In this document: positions 45,901 through 58,980 of the stretch, piece after piece | How positions within the stretch are numbered: the first letter of the stretch is position 1 | Layout: each line of letters opens with the position of its first letter | From: Cephalotus follicularis | Lineage: Eukaryota; Streptophyta; Magnoliopsida; Oxalidales; Cephalotaceae | Length of the DNA: 64,000 nt | Assembly: GCA_001972305.1 (NCBI GenBank) | Contig: BDDD01003352.1 | Coordinates: forward strand, 49,789-113,788 | Reading direction: 5' to 3' | Made by a program: the position numbers and the translations under genes | Notes under the pieces: generated by a model | What the model saw: only the letters and a program-made list of their open reading frames with translations | Databases searched by the model: none | Told to the model about the DNA's origin: nothing

Positions 45901-47250
45901 TCAAGAGTGTATATCGTCTTGATCGCTAGAAAATGAGTAGATTAACGATAACCCATATGGCATCGCAGTTAGTCCTTGTTCTTTACAACCCATATACAAA
46001 ATTCATAGCGACATGTTCCTATTTCCTTTGAGCAACAGGCAGTGGCTGAAGTAGTGCAGCAGGCCTCCGGTATTCTACCTTAATTTGCTGGCATGTCAGA
46101 CAGGAAGAAACATATTCTGTTAACTCCCTCTTCATATTATTCCACCAGTAATAAAGCTTCAGATCTCGGTACATCTTGCTAATCGTCGGATGCACTAAGA
46201 AATTAGAGCAATGGCCTACGATAGCAATTCATCCTTCAGCTTTTTTATTTTAGGAACACATATTCTGTCGTGAATCTTTATCAATCCGTCACCATGGATA
46301 CAGAAGTCGGGCTTCTAACCACATTATTCATTCAATGCAGCTTTAAGCAAGATTCTATCCACACTTTGCCTCATGGATAAGTTCATTTAGGAGAAAAACT
46401 ATTTTAAACTTTTACGATCTGTATATACTCCAACTTCGTACCATACAGATAATGTCTCCATTTGCGTAGTGCACGGGCTAGTGCTGTAGTTTTTTGGGTC
46501 ATGAGTAGAATAACTTACTCAAGATGTTCCAACTTTCCTTGGGACATGGGAGCTCACTTCCCCATACAACCTCAAAACACAATTCAAACCGTTTCCTTTA
46601 TAATTGTTAGCCCAAACAACAATCATATTTTATGCATCGATCGGGTCAAAGTGTAGCAATCCATGAAAATCCTTCGAAAAAGCGACAGTAATAGCCAGCT
46701 AAGTCTAAGAAACTACGGATCTCAGTCACGTTGGTTGGCCATTTCCAATCCTTCACTACTTCTATCCTTATTAGGTCCACATATGAACCGGCATTGGAGA
46801 CAACAATGTGACCGAGGAAAACTGCTTCCGATAACCAACATTCATATTTGCTAAACTTGGCATACCACCGACTATCCCGCAAGACCCACCATGCTCAGCT
46901 CAACTGCTTCCCATGGCATTCCGTAGACTTTGAATGCACTAACACATCATCGAAGGAGATTACGATGATTTGGTCTAGATATGGATTGCACACCCTTTTT
47001 ATAAGATTGACAAATGCAGTAGGGCATTGGTCACCCTAAACGACATTATGATCCATTCATAAAGTCCATATCATGACTTGGAGGTTGCTTATAACAATAC
47101 ATATCCGTCTGGATCCATCCCTGAAATCACATTCCAACTCATGCATCGGCATCACTAAAAGGTTTGCCATCATATAGGGTTGACTATCTCTATAGCACAT
47201 GACTCACACACCCATTCAGGATAAATGGATTCTCCTTTTCGGGTGTTAAC
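45901..47250 (-). pseudogene. gypsy G pol remnant (RT, RNase H, integrase start)
   Basis: On the minus strand: RT block with FVNLIKRVCNPYLDQIIV near 47010-46950, then [24 protein letters not shown] (about 46870-46800), [23 protein letters not shown] (about 46730-46670), RNase H/integrase linker GDGLIKIHDRICVPKIKKLKDELLS (about 46290-46220), and the integrase zinc region MYRDLKLYYWWNNMKRELTEYVSSCLTCQQ (about 46175-46085). A DDE start, EHVAMNFVYGL, lies near 46020. The RNase H core is mostly gone. Many stops and frame changes; no activity possible. Confidence 0.82.
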
Positions 47251-48896
47251 TGTAACACCCCCGGACGACGGGAGTCGTCACAGGTCATAATACAGAATCT
47301 ATCAAAACATAACATAACATATCTGAACATAAACATAATTTATCAGCCAAAAATGTGGCGGTCATAGCATAACTGAAAACTTAAAAACTTAACAATTTCT
47401 GAAAACCTAAACATATTCCAGTTCAAAACTAAAACATATGTATCTTATTGTTCATGACCACTAAACAGAAAACATAATGGGATCACACTCCTAGGGATCC
47501 AAAATATAAGGTGGTAATCTCTCGTTCACACATTCCCCCGCTGCTCCTGATAACTTGCCGCAAGGAAAACAAAAACGCGGCTGAGCAAACCTCAATACGG
47601 ATAAGGAAAGAAAAGCCGAAACGATAAGTTTAAAAGCAGTAAGATTTCAATAAAATTCATAACAGAAATCTTAAGCAATTAAAAACAATTAAACATTCAT
47701 AAAGTCACATTTGTACTTTCATAAAATCCATATAACTTTCGAAACATTTACGAAACATTTCAAAACATCATATCACGATTCATAAGTCATACTAAGCTAC
47801 ATACATATCACATAACATATATTTGGCAAGGGAGGCGCTAATTCCACATGCCCACTAGAATTGAAGTGTACGACACTACACAAGTCAATTCTCACATATC
47901 ACATATCATATACTAGAATCGATTCATACGCCTCTATCACATAGCGGATCCATAAACCCACCTCATGGGATTTATTCATAACATTCAGAGACGCCGTAGA
48001 CTAATCACACCGCTACGGAAGTGTCATGTCCCCGTGCCATGCCTACGACATGCCTATGGTACGCCCCATAGGTGGGTACAATACTCAGTATTCAATCATT
48101 TAGAAAATATCGATTTATCGAAATCAATTTAAAACATACATATATGCTTCCACAAAACATATTTGAAAGTCCTTCACAACTATATCATAACGTACATTTC
48201 ATAGTCAAAACATCAACTCATTTATTTTTCATGATAAAGAGATGATCATTTCTTAAAAATAAAGTCAGGAACATTTAATTTCATAAAATGTCAAAAACCA
48301 ACTTCATTTTCGAAATATAATTCAGTTCATAAAACGAAGGAACATAGCATAAAACAAAACTGATTTCAGTTCGATAATCAGATAGTAAAGGAATGATATA
48401 AATCTGTACCTTATGCGTTCACAAAAGCACTTACGGATAGATTGTTAATTCAAACTCCCCTTTGAAGCACAACAATCTAAAAGACACCCAAAACCATTCA
48501 TATAAGGGTCTAAGAAACGTTAGAGCATTAAACAGACTTATTACAGTGTTTAGAAAAGACCTGGATTGATTCAGAGAACAAACGGAGCAAAACAGTTGAA
48601 AACAACAATTTTTCTGGGCAAAACAGCCAGCTGTCACAGGGCTCTAGTTGGCTGTTTAACCTTGGCAGCTGACTGTTCAACAGGGCCAGCTGACTACTCA
48701 ATAGAAACACCCAACTGCTTTCATATGGCAGCCGACTGCTTATCCAAACCAGTCGACTGTTCAAAAAAAACAGCCAGCAGTTCTCGACGACAGAACAGCA
48801 GAAATTCGAAATTTTAATGCAGAAACCGATTTAAACGAAAATGACATTAAACCAGAGACACAAGAACATAAACATATGACCTTACATGACATTTAG
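47251..48896 (-). mobile_element. LTR H (minus), interrupted by element C
   Basis: Plus strand starts TGTAACACCCCCGG, so on the minus strand this is an LTR ending CCGGGGGTGTTACA. TTAAC (47246-47250) would be its target duplication. It sits in element G pol. The LTR's other end is not reached before element C begins at 48897, so whether H is solo or part of a full element cannot be seen. A cluster of CAGCCGACTG / CAGCTGACTG repeats is at 48629-48785. No coding region. Confidence 0.72.
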
Positions 48897-51617
48897 TGTA
48901 ATAACCGCAAATTCAATTAATGTATATTGATCTAAATTTAAATTAAATATACATTTTAATTGAGTTATTTGTCCAATTATATTAATCTCTATGATTGGTA
49001 AATGCTTGGGATGATTGGATGTGCAATTGGAGAAGTATCAAAGATTAGGAAACCCTAAACCAGCTCAAACAGCCGACTATCACAGGGCAACAGTCGACTG
49101 TTTGGTGTATGTTGAAGGCAGTCGACTGCCACTATAGCCAGTCGACTGGAATTGTGTAGGACAGACTCCTGGCATGTGCAGGGACAAGAATGACAGGTGT
49201 GTTAGGTGGCATATGCGTTTCACCATCTGCTAGAACATGCAAAAGGGAATGCTTGCATGTTCTCTGCAGACCTACAACCTGCAAATTGATAATTAATGAG
49301 AGAAAAGTGAAGAGAGGGATGCATGTGATGGAAAGAAAATAGAGAAAAGTGAGTGCATGTGACTTGGAGAAGGAATCTGACGAATTCAAATGGATTTTGA
49401 CCTTATATCAGCTGTTGAATTGTGATATGAGTGTTAGAAAACACTGAGTGAAGAGAGGGATTATTTGAGCTTGCATTGGAGGAATTAGAGAGCTCCAAGA
49501 AGGAACCTTGAAGCTTTGGTCTCTTGGTAAGTTCTCAATCCGAATTCTCTGTGGTTATGATGATAAAATAGCTAGGAGAATGTGGAATACCTTTTGTTAA
49601 TATTAGGATTAACAACCTCTTGAATTGAAATAGAAAGTAAGGATTGGATCAAGTGGAATTGGTGACTATAACCTCTAGAATGGATTTTAGTTGTTGGTAA
49701 TGTCGTGAATATGCTTACTGGTTTCCTAAATGTAAATGCATCTTCTGTCAACACACTTAAAATCAATGAATCCAAGATTGAATAATTGTTGACATAGAGA
49801 TCAAAGGAAATTGTTTAATGGAGGTTAAGACTTAGAGAACTTGATGATTAAGCTACTATGGGAATTGCAATTGTTATAAGTAACTACTGAAACCTACTCG
49901 TACTAATACATGTGTCCATAAACATGCATACATAGATTGAACATGCTGGATTGAAAGATTGTTGGTGAAGAAGGCTTGAAACTCAAAGAGAAAGATCAAA
50001 CTCAATTGATCTTGGGATAGAAATTTGAGGTAGGGGTAATGATATGTTATGGAAGATATAGTATGCATATTGTGTATGTGTATTTTCTGCATGATTACAT
50101 GTGTTGAAATTGATTGGAAATTGAACTTGAAGTGCATGACTTGCCACTGCCTACATTTTCTAGGCAGAGGCAGTCGACTGTCAACAATTACAGTCGACTA
50201 CTCAACCTTTCCAGTCGACTGCCAAGCCAAAGCAGTCGACTACACAACCAAAACAGTCGGCTATTCTTGAGGGCAGCCGACTGTTATGGGTAGAAATTGC
50301 ATAACATTGATTGAATTGCTACTGTTGGTACTGTTATTGAATTGTACATGCTACCACCATATAGTATATACTGTTTGATGTTATTTAACATCGCTACTAC
50401 TTATATTGCAATGATAAAATGAACTATGTGCCTATGCACAATTCATGGTTTGAACACCATTTTCAAATGAAAACTATTATTTCATGAACTACTGATTTGT
50501 GATATTGTTACTGAATATGCTACTGCCATGTTAGTATAAACTGTTTTGGTGTCATTTAACACCACTACCACTTGTATTTCAATGATCGAAACCAACTATG
50601 GGCTATGTACCAAAATTATGATATCAACTATCATTTTTAAATGAATGATTATTGCCAAATGAACTACTGATTTTCCTCCTATATGAGAGGCACCTACTGT
50701 TTTGTTTCCCAAACTGGAAACCATTATTGAATTGAGATCGTTTTCCTCCGAAGAGATGTACGATAAATGACTTGTTATATGTTTCTAAAGAAACCCACTT
50801 TTATATTGCATATTGCCGATATATGTAATATTACTATTGAATGCTTGTATTGATTGTGCTTGTTGTCGGTCATCGGGTGATGGATGTGGTCACCGACTAC
50901 GGTAGGGATCCTGGGAGCCAGGAGTTGGCCAGGAGATCTCCAAAACTTATCTGCAAGACAGATCTTATTTGTTAAACCACCCGCCAACGCCGGCAGTATA
51001 TGTTACCTATTCTATCATCCTCAGAGCGCAGGAGATAGTTAGGTAGTGCACAGTCGGATCTAGGAGATGGCGGCATGTGACACCCAAATTCATGGATGAA
51101 TTGATTGTACCCTTGTGCGGTATTATTGCATATGTATTGTTTATGTCGACTTGGCATGATTGCTCATATATTGGCACATTTAAATGTTATTCTAATATAT
51201 AAACTGTCATACATGTTGCATTCATATATTTCTTATCATACACTATCTTCCTACTTAGCCACGTGAGGACAACGGCTAACCCCTACAATTTCAGATTAAG
51301 CGAAGACCTCGGATATTGCCGCTGAAGCTTGGAGAGCTTCTTATGTTCGCTCTAAGGTTGTTATTCTTATGATGTTGTACTGTATTTGTAATTGAACGGT
51401 TCATACCTCGTTATGTTGTAATTTCCTTCTGTAAGGATATTATTTGACTTGTTCCCGCACGTAGTATGGGATGCGTGCGGACGGCTTGTATTATATTCCG
51501 GCTTATGGAATGCTTCCGCAAATTTATTTATGAACTGTGCTGGAATATTATTTATGCTTATTCTGATATCACCACATATGCTTGTCTTAACGTGAACCGA
51601 AATAACGGGGTGTGACA
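48897..51617 (+). repeat. gypsy C LTR 1
   Basis: Starts TGTAATAACCGC, ends GGTGTGACA, 2721 bp. GTCGAC-type clusters 49069-49152 and 50169-50283. TATA-like TTATATCA at 49403. Donor-like sites TTG/GTAAGTTC (49527) and GAG/GTAGGG (50027-50035). GCCAGGAGTTGGCCAGGAG near 50915-50934. Acceptor-like module CTTAGCC...CTAAC...TTTCAG ending 51294. Confidence 0.93.
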
Positions 51618-51620
51618 GCA

Positions 51621-51632
51621 CGGTATCAGAGC
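51621..51632 (+). other. primer-binding site, C first copy
   Basis: CGGTATCAGAGC, one base off the initiator-Met site, three bases after the LTR. Confidence 0.82.
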
Positions 51633-51722
51633 ATATTCCATATATGCTAAGCTAGGATAAGTTTCTCAGAAATTAAGTAAATTATTTCCTAATGATCTTT
51701 GTCATTCCATATAGGAAACAGA

Positions 51723-52940
51723 ATGGACCTACGAAGGGGAAGAAGGGGAAGGCGTAGAGCCGACGAGGGGATCAATGCTCCGCCAGCACCTGAAAATGTT
51801 CCGCAAATGAATGAAGGAGTAAATGTTCCTCCAGTCCATGATGAGAGGAGTAATTTTGATAACCGGGCTGATCTTTTCCGACAGCAGATGCAAGCGAATG
51901 CAGCAAACATGGAATAGATCCGGCAAATGTACGAGGCTAACCGGGCATATCAGCCAGCACCGGATGCTTGTCATGCAGGTGGATTTGGCCGAGATCTGGA
52001 GCGGTTCATGCGACAGAATCCTCCAACCTTTAATGGTGAATTGAATGCTACCATAGCTGAACGGTGGATCAGGGACTTGGAAAAGATATTTGCTGCTCTA
52101 GACTGCACTGATGACCATAAGCTTAATTTTGCTGTGTACCGCTTGTGGGGCGAGGCAACTTATTGGTGGGAGAGAACTGAAGCGAAGTGGGAAACCCGTG
52201 GACTTGACAGGACTTGGGATAGATTCCAGTCCGAGTTTCTTGGTACTTATGTGCCACATATTGAGCGAGATCGGTGGGAGACAGAGCTGATGGAGTTACG
52301 TCAAGGAGATATGAGTGTAGCTCAATACCAGACTAGATTCGTGGAGCTGGCAAGACACACACCTTATCTTGTGGAGGGTGAGTAACAGATGATCCGAAGG
52401 TTCTTGAAAGGCCTTCGACCTGACATCAGAACTAAACTATTGATGTTGCAGCTGGCCACTTTTGTTGATGTTGTTGAGAGAGTAATGATTCTGGAGGCTG
52501 ACGCGAATGAAAGAAGGGCAGAACGGACTCATACTAATCAACCGAGGGCCGTACAATCATGAGGGCAGGGATGTAATAATCCTGCTAAGTTAACCAGATC
52601 TGACAACAGAGGTCAAGGAGGTTCTCGACGTACACGATCAAGGACACCTAACCACAACAGTCAACAGAATGCAAGTGGATGTACCTTCTGTGGTCGTCCG
52701 AATCATGATGAGTCCGATTGCTGGAAGAAAATGGGGAAATGCTTGAGGTGTGGTTCGCAGGATCACATAACAGACAGTTGTCCAAAGATGATGGATCGAG
52801 CACACGGCCAACAGGGAAGTGCTGGTGCTAGTGGTAGTGTTGCGGCGGCTCAACCGCGAAGAGACACCGGGAATGGAATTATGAAAGGTAGGGTCTACAC
52901 CTTATCTAAAGATGATATGCCAGAATCTACTACTGTTGTA
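51723..52940 (+). pseudogene. gypsy C first copy: gag and protease start
   Basis: ATG at 51723. Basic N-terminus (MDLRRGRRGRRRADEG), Gag domain (FGRDLERFMRQNPPTFNG, YRLWGEATYWWERTE, ELMELRQGDMSVAQYQTRF), then two CCHC knuckles, CTFCGRPNHDESDC (52681-52722) and CLRCGSQDHITDSC (52740-52781). The frame is kept but stops at 51915-51917, 52383-52385 and 52560-52562 break it. All three recur in the second copy. The protease is cut after TTVVG by a deletion at about 52945. Confidence 0.9.
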
Positions 52941-54978
52941 GGAGTCGAAACTTGCTACACCACTGACACAGTTGACTCAGAAGAAGTCCAGTTTTATGTG
53001 GGATGATTCCTGTGAAGTGAGTTTCCAAGAATTGAAGAGTCGGTTAATTTTCGCTCCAGTGTTGGCATTACCGGAAGGTAATAAGGGTTTTACTGTCTAC
53101 ACTGATGCTTCTGGGAAAGGATTAGGATGCGTACTCATGCAACATGGCAAGGTGATTGCATACGCATTGAGGAAGCTGAAGCCGTACGAGGAAAACTATC
53201 CCGTGCACGATCTTGAGTTGGCAGCAATAGTGTTTGCTTTAGAGAAATGGAGGCACTACCTCTATGGTGCACAGTTTGAGAGCTTTATAGACCACACGAG
53301 TCTGAAATATTTGTTTTCCTAGAAGGAGCTCAACATGAGACAAAGGCGATGGGTGGAATTCTTCAATGATTACAACTCCAATATTCAATACCACCCGGGA
53401 AAGGCGAATGTAGTGGCTGATGCACTGAGTCACAAGGCATTGATTGCTGGAGCTATGGTTTCACAGTGGAATCTATTGGAGGAATTTCAAATATGGAATC
53501 CGTTCATGGTTTCCCGAGGAGTTATTGTAGCAAGTATGAGAGCACAACCGGAACTTCTCAAGCGTATTTTGACTGCTCAGTATAGTGATGCTGATTTGTG
53601 GAGTATTCGCGAGAACCTAGATGCTGATTATGAGTTCTCCATTCATACAGATGACATACTGAGGTTCCGAGGGAGGATATGTATTCCGGATGATGAGAGC
53701 ATAAAGAGTGAGCTATTGCAACAAGCTCACAAATCGAAGTAGAGTGTTCACCCAGGAAGTTCCAAGATGTGGCATGACCTGAAAAAGAACTACTGGTGGA
53801 GTGGAATGAAATGAGAAATTGTTGAATATGTAGCAAGATGTTTGACCTGTAAGAGAGTAAAGGCTGAACATCAGAAACCTGCGGGACTGCTACAATCGTT
53901 ACCAGTGGTTGAATGGAAATGGGAGCACGTGACCATGGACTTTGTGTCAGGACTGCCGAGGTCACGGAACCAACATGAGGCAGTGTGGGTTGTTGTGGAG
54001 AGACTTACTAAGTCCGCACACTTTCTTCCGATGAACATGACATATTCTATCGAGAAGCTTGCTCGATTGTATACCCGGGAGATAGTGAGATTGCATGGGG
54101 TGCCGGTCAGTATTGTCTGCGACCGAGATGCTAGATTTACTTTAAGGTTCTGGAAAAAGTTCCAAACAGCTATGGGGACGACCTTGAACTTTAGCACTGC
54201 ATTTCACCCACAGACTGATGGACAGTCCGAGCGTACTATCCAGACTCTGGAGGATATGTTATGGGCTTGTATGATTGAATTTGCTGGGAGTTGGGAGGAT
54301 CATCTAGCACTGATTGAGTTCTCCTACAATAACAGTTTTCACACCAGCATTGGAATGGCTGCGTATGAAGCTTTGTACGGAAGAAAATACAGATCACCTA
54401 TTTGTTAGGACGAAGTAGGTGAGCGACAAGTGCTTGGACCGGACTTGGTACAAGAGACCACTGATAAAGTGGAAATGATCAAGAAGAGACTACTAACCGC
54501 ACAAAGTCGGAAAAAGAGTTACGCCGATAGCAAGAGAAGGAAACTGGAATTCGAGAAGGGAGATCATGTTTTCTTGAAGATTTCACCTTCGAAAGGGATA
54601 CACCATTTTGGCCTCAAAGGGAAGTTAGCTCCAAGGTACATTGGACCTTGCGAGATACTGGAGAGAGTGGGGGAGGTAGCTTACCAGATTGCACTATCCC
54701 CTAGCTTGTCGGACGTGCATAACGTATTTCATGTTTCCATGTTACGGAAATACGTACCGGACCCATCTCACATTTTGAGCTACGACCCTGGATTCATTAA
54801 CCCTAGACTGACTTATGAAGAAAGACCTACAAGGATTATGGATCGCACGGAAAAGGTTCTAAGGAACAAGACCATCCCTATGGTCAAAGTGCTGTGGCGT
54901 TTTCACGGAGCTGAGGAAGCTACGTGGGAGCGTGAGGGAGAAATGAGGGAAACATTTCCCCACTTGTTCGGAATGTAA
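52941..54978 (+). pseudogene. gypsy C first copy: RNase H, integrase, chromodomain
   Basis: After the deletion the text resumes near the RT/RNase H border ([20 protein letters not shown]), then RNase H ([27 protein letters not shown]), the integrase zinc region (CLTCKRVKAEHQKP), the integrase core with HVTMDFVSGLP, VCDRDARF and DGQSERTIQ (all three acids kept), and the C-terminal KVLWRFHGAEEATWERE chromodomain-like tail ending at 54976-54978. Stops include 53320-53322, 53740-53742 and 54406-54408, plus one near 53812. All of protease and RT is missing, so the copy cannot be autonomous. Confidence 0.9.
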
Positions 54979-55011
54979 TGTAAGGGATAAATTCGAGGAC
55001 GAATTTTCTTT

Positions 55012-55024
55012 AAGGAGTGGGGAA
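55012..55024 (+). other. polypurine tract, C first copy
   Basis: AAGGAGTGGGGAA just before the LTR start at 55025, preceded by CGAGGACGAATTTTCTTT. Confidence 0.87.
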
Positions 55025-57746
55025 TGTAATAACCGCAAATTCAATTAATGTATATTGATCTAAATTTAAATTAAATATACATTTTAATTGAGTTATTTGT
55101 CCAATTATATTAATCTCTATGATTGGTAAATTCTTGGGATGATTGGATGTGCAATTGGAGAAGTATCAAAGATTAGGAAACCCTAAACCAGCTCAAACAG
55201 CTGACTATCATAGGGCAACAGTGGACTGTTTGGTGCATGTTGAAGGCAGTCGACTGCCACTATAGCCAGTCGACTGGAATTGTCCAGGACAGACTCCTGG
55301 CATGTGCAGGGACAAGAATGACAGGTGTGTTAGGTGGCACATGCATTTCACCATCTGCCAGAACATGCAAAAGGGAATGCTTGCATGTTCTCTGCAGACC
55401 TACAAAATGCAAATTGATAATTAATGAGAGAAAAGTGAAGAGAGGGATGCATGTGATGGAAAGAAAAGAGAGAAAAGTGAGTGCATGTGACTTGGAGAAG
55501 GAATCTGACGAATTCAAAAGGATTTTGACCTTATATCAGCTGTTAAATTGTGATATGAGTTGTAGAAAACACTGAGTGAAGAGAGGGAATATTGGAGCTT
55601 GCATTGGAGGAATTAGAGAGCTCCAATAAGGAGCCTTGAAGCTTTGGTCTCTTGGTAAGTTCTCAATCCGAATTCTCTGTGGTTATGATGATAAAATAGC
55701 TAGGAGAATGTGGAATATCTTTTGTTAATATTAGGATTAACAACCTCTTGAATTGAATTAGAAAGTAAGGATTGGATCAAGTGGAATTGGTGACTATAAC
55801 CTGTAGAATGGATTTTAATTGTTGTTAATGTCATGAATATGCTTACTGGTTTCCTAAATGTAAATGCATCTTCTGTCAACACACTTAAAATCAATGAATC
55901 CGAGATTGAATAATTGTTGACATAGAGTTCAAAGGAAATTGTTAAATGGGGGTTAAGACTTAGAGAACTTGATGATTAAGCTACTATGGGAATTGTAATT
56001 GTTATAAGTAACTACTGAAACCTACTGGTACTAATGCATGTGTCCATAAACATGCATACATAGATTGAACTTGCTGGATTGAAAGATTGTTGGTGAAGAA
56101 GGCTTGAAACTCAAAGAGAACGATCAAACTCAATTGATCTTGGGATAGAAATTTGAGGTAGGGGTAATGATATGTTATGGAAGGTATAGTATGCATATTG
56201 TGTATGTCTATTTTCTGCATGACTACATGTGTTGAAATTGATTGGAAATTGAACTTGAAGTGCATGACTTGCCACTGCCTGCATTTTCTGGGCAGAGGCA
56301 GTCGACTATCAACAATTATAGTCGACTACTCAACCTTTCCAGTCGACTGCCAAGCCAAAGCAGTCGACTACACAACCAAAACAGTCGGCAATTCGTGAGG
56401 GTAGCCGTCTGTTCTGGGTAGAAATTGCATAACATTGATTGAATTGCTACTGTTGGTACTGTTATTGAATTGCACATGCTACCACCATATAGTATATACT
56501 GTTTGATGTTATTTAACATCGCTACTACTTATATTGCAACGATCAAATGAACTATGTGCCATATGCACAATTCATGGTATGAACATCATTTCCAAATGAA
56601 AATTATTATTGCAAGAACTACTGATTTGTGATATTGTTACTGAATATGCTACTGTCATATTAGTATAAACTATTTTGGTGTCATTTAACACCACTACCAC
56701 TTGTATTTCAATGATTGAAACCAACTATGGGTTATTTACCTAAATTATGATATCAACTATCATTTTCAAATGAACGATTATTGCCAAATGAACTACTGAT
56801 TTTCCTCCTATATGAGAGGCACCTACTGTTTTGTTTCCCAAACTGGAAACCATTATTGAATTGAGATCGTTTTCCTCCGAAGAGATGTACGATAAATGAC
56901 TTGTTATATGTTCCGAAAGAAACCCATTTTTATATTACATATTGCCGATATATGTAATATTACTATTGAATGCTTGTATTGATTGTGCTTGTTGCCGGTG
57001 GTCGGGTGATGGATGTGGTCACCGACTACGGTAGGGATCCTGGGAGCCAGGAGTTGGCCAGGAGATCTCCAAAACTTATCTGCAAGACAGATCTTATTTG
57101 TTAAACTACCCGCCAACGCCGGTAGTATATGTTACATGTTCTATCATACTCGGAGCGTAGGAGATAGTTAGGTAGTGCACAGTCGGAGCTAGGAGATAGC
57201 GGCATGTGACACACAAATTGATGGATGAATTGATTGTACCCTTGTGTGGTATTATTGCATATGTATTGTTTATGGCCACTTGGCATGATTGCTCATATAT
57301 TGGCACATTTAAATGTTATTCTAATATATAAACTGTCATACATGTTGCATTCATATATTCCTTATCATACATTATCTTTCTACTTAGCCAAGTGAGGACA
57401 ACGACTAACCCCTACAATTTCAGATTAAGCGAAGACCTCGGATATTGCCGCTGAAGCTTGGGGAGCTTCTTATTTTTGCTCTAAGGTTGTTATTCTTATG
57501 ATGTTGTACTGTATTTGTAATTGAACGGTTCATACCTCGTTATGTTGTAATTTCCTTCTGTAAGGATATTATTTGACTTGTTCCCGCACGTAGTATGGGA
57601 TGCGTGCGGACGGCTTGTATTATTTTGCGGCTTATCGAATGCTTCCGCAAATTTATTTATGAACTGTGCTGGAATATTATTTATGCTTATTCTGATATTA
57701 CCACATATGCTTGTCTTAACGTGAACAGAAATAACGGGGTGTGACA
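55025..57746 (+). repeat. gypsy C LTR 2 (shared middle LTR)
   Basis: 2722 bp, collinear with LTR 1. It serves as the 3' LTR of the first copy and the 5' LTR of the second. GTCGAC-type clusters 55198-55280 and 56298-56415, including GGCAGTCGACTGCC (55245-55258) and CCAGTCGACTGG (55266-55277), both perfect palindromes. Donor-like GAG/GTAGGG at 56155; acceptor-like CAG ends 57423. Confidence 0.93.
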
Positions 57747-57749
57747 GCA

Positions 57750-57761
57750 TGGTATCAGAGC
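57750..57761 (+). other. primer-binding site, C second copy
   Basis: TGGTATCAGAGC, exact, three bases after LTR 2. Confidence 0.9.
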
Positions 57762-57851
57762 ATATTCCATATATGTTATGCTGGGATAAGTTTCTCGGAA
57801 ATTAAGTAAATTATTTCCTAATGATCTTTGTCATTCCATATAGGAAACAGA

Positions 57852-58980
57852 ATGGACCTACGAAAGGGAAGAAGGAGAAGGCGTAGCGCCGACGAGGGGA
57901 TCAATGCTCTGCCAGCACCTGAAAATGTTCCGCAAATGAATGAAGGAGTAAATGTTACTCCAGTCCATGATGAGAGGAGTAATTTTGATAACCTGGCTGA
58001 TCTTTTCCGACAACAGATGCAAGCGAATGCAGCAAACATGGAATAGATCCGGCAAATGTACGAGGCTAACCGGGCATATCAGCCAGCACCGGATGCTTGT
58101 CATGCAGGTGGATTTGGCCGAGATCTGGAGCGGTTCATGCGACAAAATCCTCCAACCCTTAATGGTGAATTGAATGCTACCGTAGCTGAACGGTGGATCA
58201 GGGACCTGGAAAAGATATTTGCTGCTCTAGAATGCACTGATGACCATAAGCTTAATTTTGCTGTGTACCGCTTGTGGGGCAAGGCAACTTATTGGTGGGA
58301 GAGAACTGAAGCGAAGTGGGAAACCCGTGGACTTGTCAGGACTTGGGATAGATTCCAGTCTGAGTTTCTTGGTACTTATGTACCACAGATTGAGCGAGAT
58401 CGGTGGGAGACAGAGCTGATGGAGTTACTTCAAGGAGATATGACTGCAGCTCAATACTAGACTAGATTCGTGGAGCTGGCAAGACACACACCTTATCTTG
58501 TGGAGGGTGAGTAACGGATGATCCGAAGGTTCTTGAAAGGCCTTCGACCTGACATCAGATCTAAACTATTGATGTTGCAGCTGACCACTTTTGTTGATGT
58601 TGCTGAGAAAGCAATGATTCTGGAGGCTGACGCGGATGAAAGAAGGGCAGAACAGACTCATACTAATCAACCGAGGGCCATACAATCATGAGGGCAGGGA
58701 AGTAATAATCCTGCTAAGTTAACCAGATCTGACAACAGAGGTCAAGGAGGTTCTCGACGCACACGATCAAGGACACCTAACCACAACAGTCAACAGAATG
58801 CAAGTGGATGTACCTTCTGTGGTCGTCTGAATCACGATGAGTCTGATTGCTGGAAGGAAATGGGGAAATGCTTGAGGTGTGTTTCGCAGGATCACATAAT
58901 GGACAGTTGTCCAAAGATGATGGATCGATCACGCGGCCAACAGGGAAGTGCTGGTGCTAGTGGTAGTGTTGCGGCGGCTC
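57852..58980 (+). pseudogene. gypsy C second copy: gag
   Basis: ATG at 57852. Same layout as the first copy: basic N-terminus, Gag domain, knuckles [14 protein letters not shown] and [14 protein letters not shown]. In-frame stops at 58044-58046, 58512-58514 and 58689-58691 are shared with the first copy; 58458-58460 is private. Gag of this copy is therefore also dead. Confidence 0.9.

Larger units (their letters stand above)
41915..47250 (-). mobile_element. Ty3/gypsy element G (minus), decayed 3' part
   Basis: On the minus strand: RT and RNase H remnants (47240 to about 46250), integrase zinc region (about 46200-46040), start of the integrase core (about 46035-45900), degenerate sequence, polypurine tract (45319-45308) and a long 3' LTR (45307 to 41915, ending GGGGCGTGACA). 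LTR H interrupts it at 47251. The 5' half and 5' LTR are outside the window. It inserted in copia E2 gag. Domain order RT-RNase H-integrase makes it gypsy. Confidence 0.82.

Noticed and set aside
51823..52044. Second-frame open readings over the C gag (and 57952-58173)
   Set aside because: Shadow of the gag frame: the composition follows the overlapping gag codons and no independent motif is seen.
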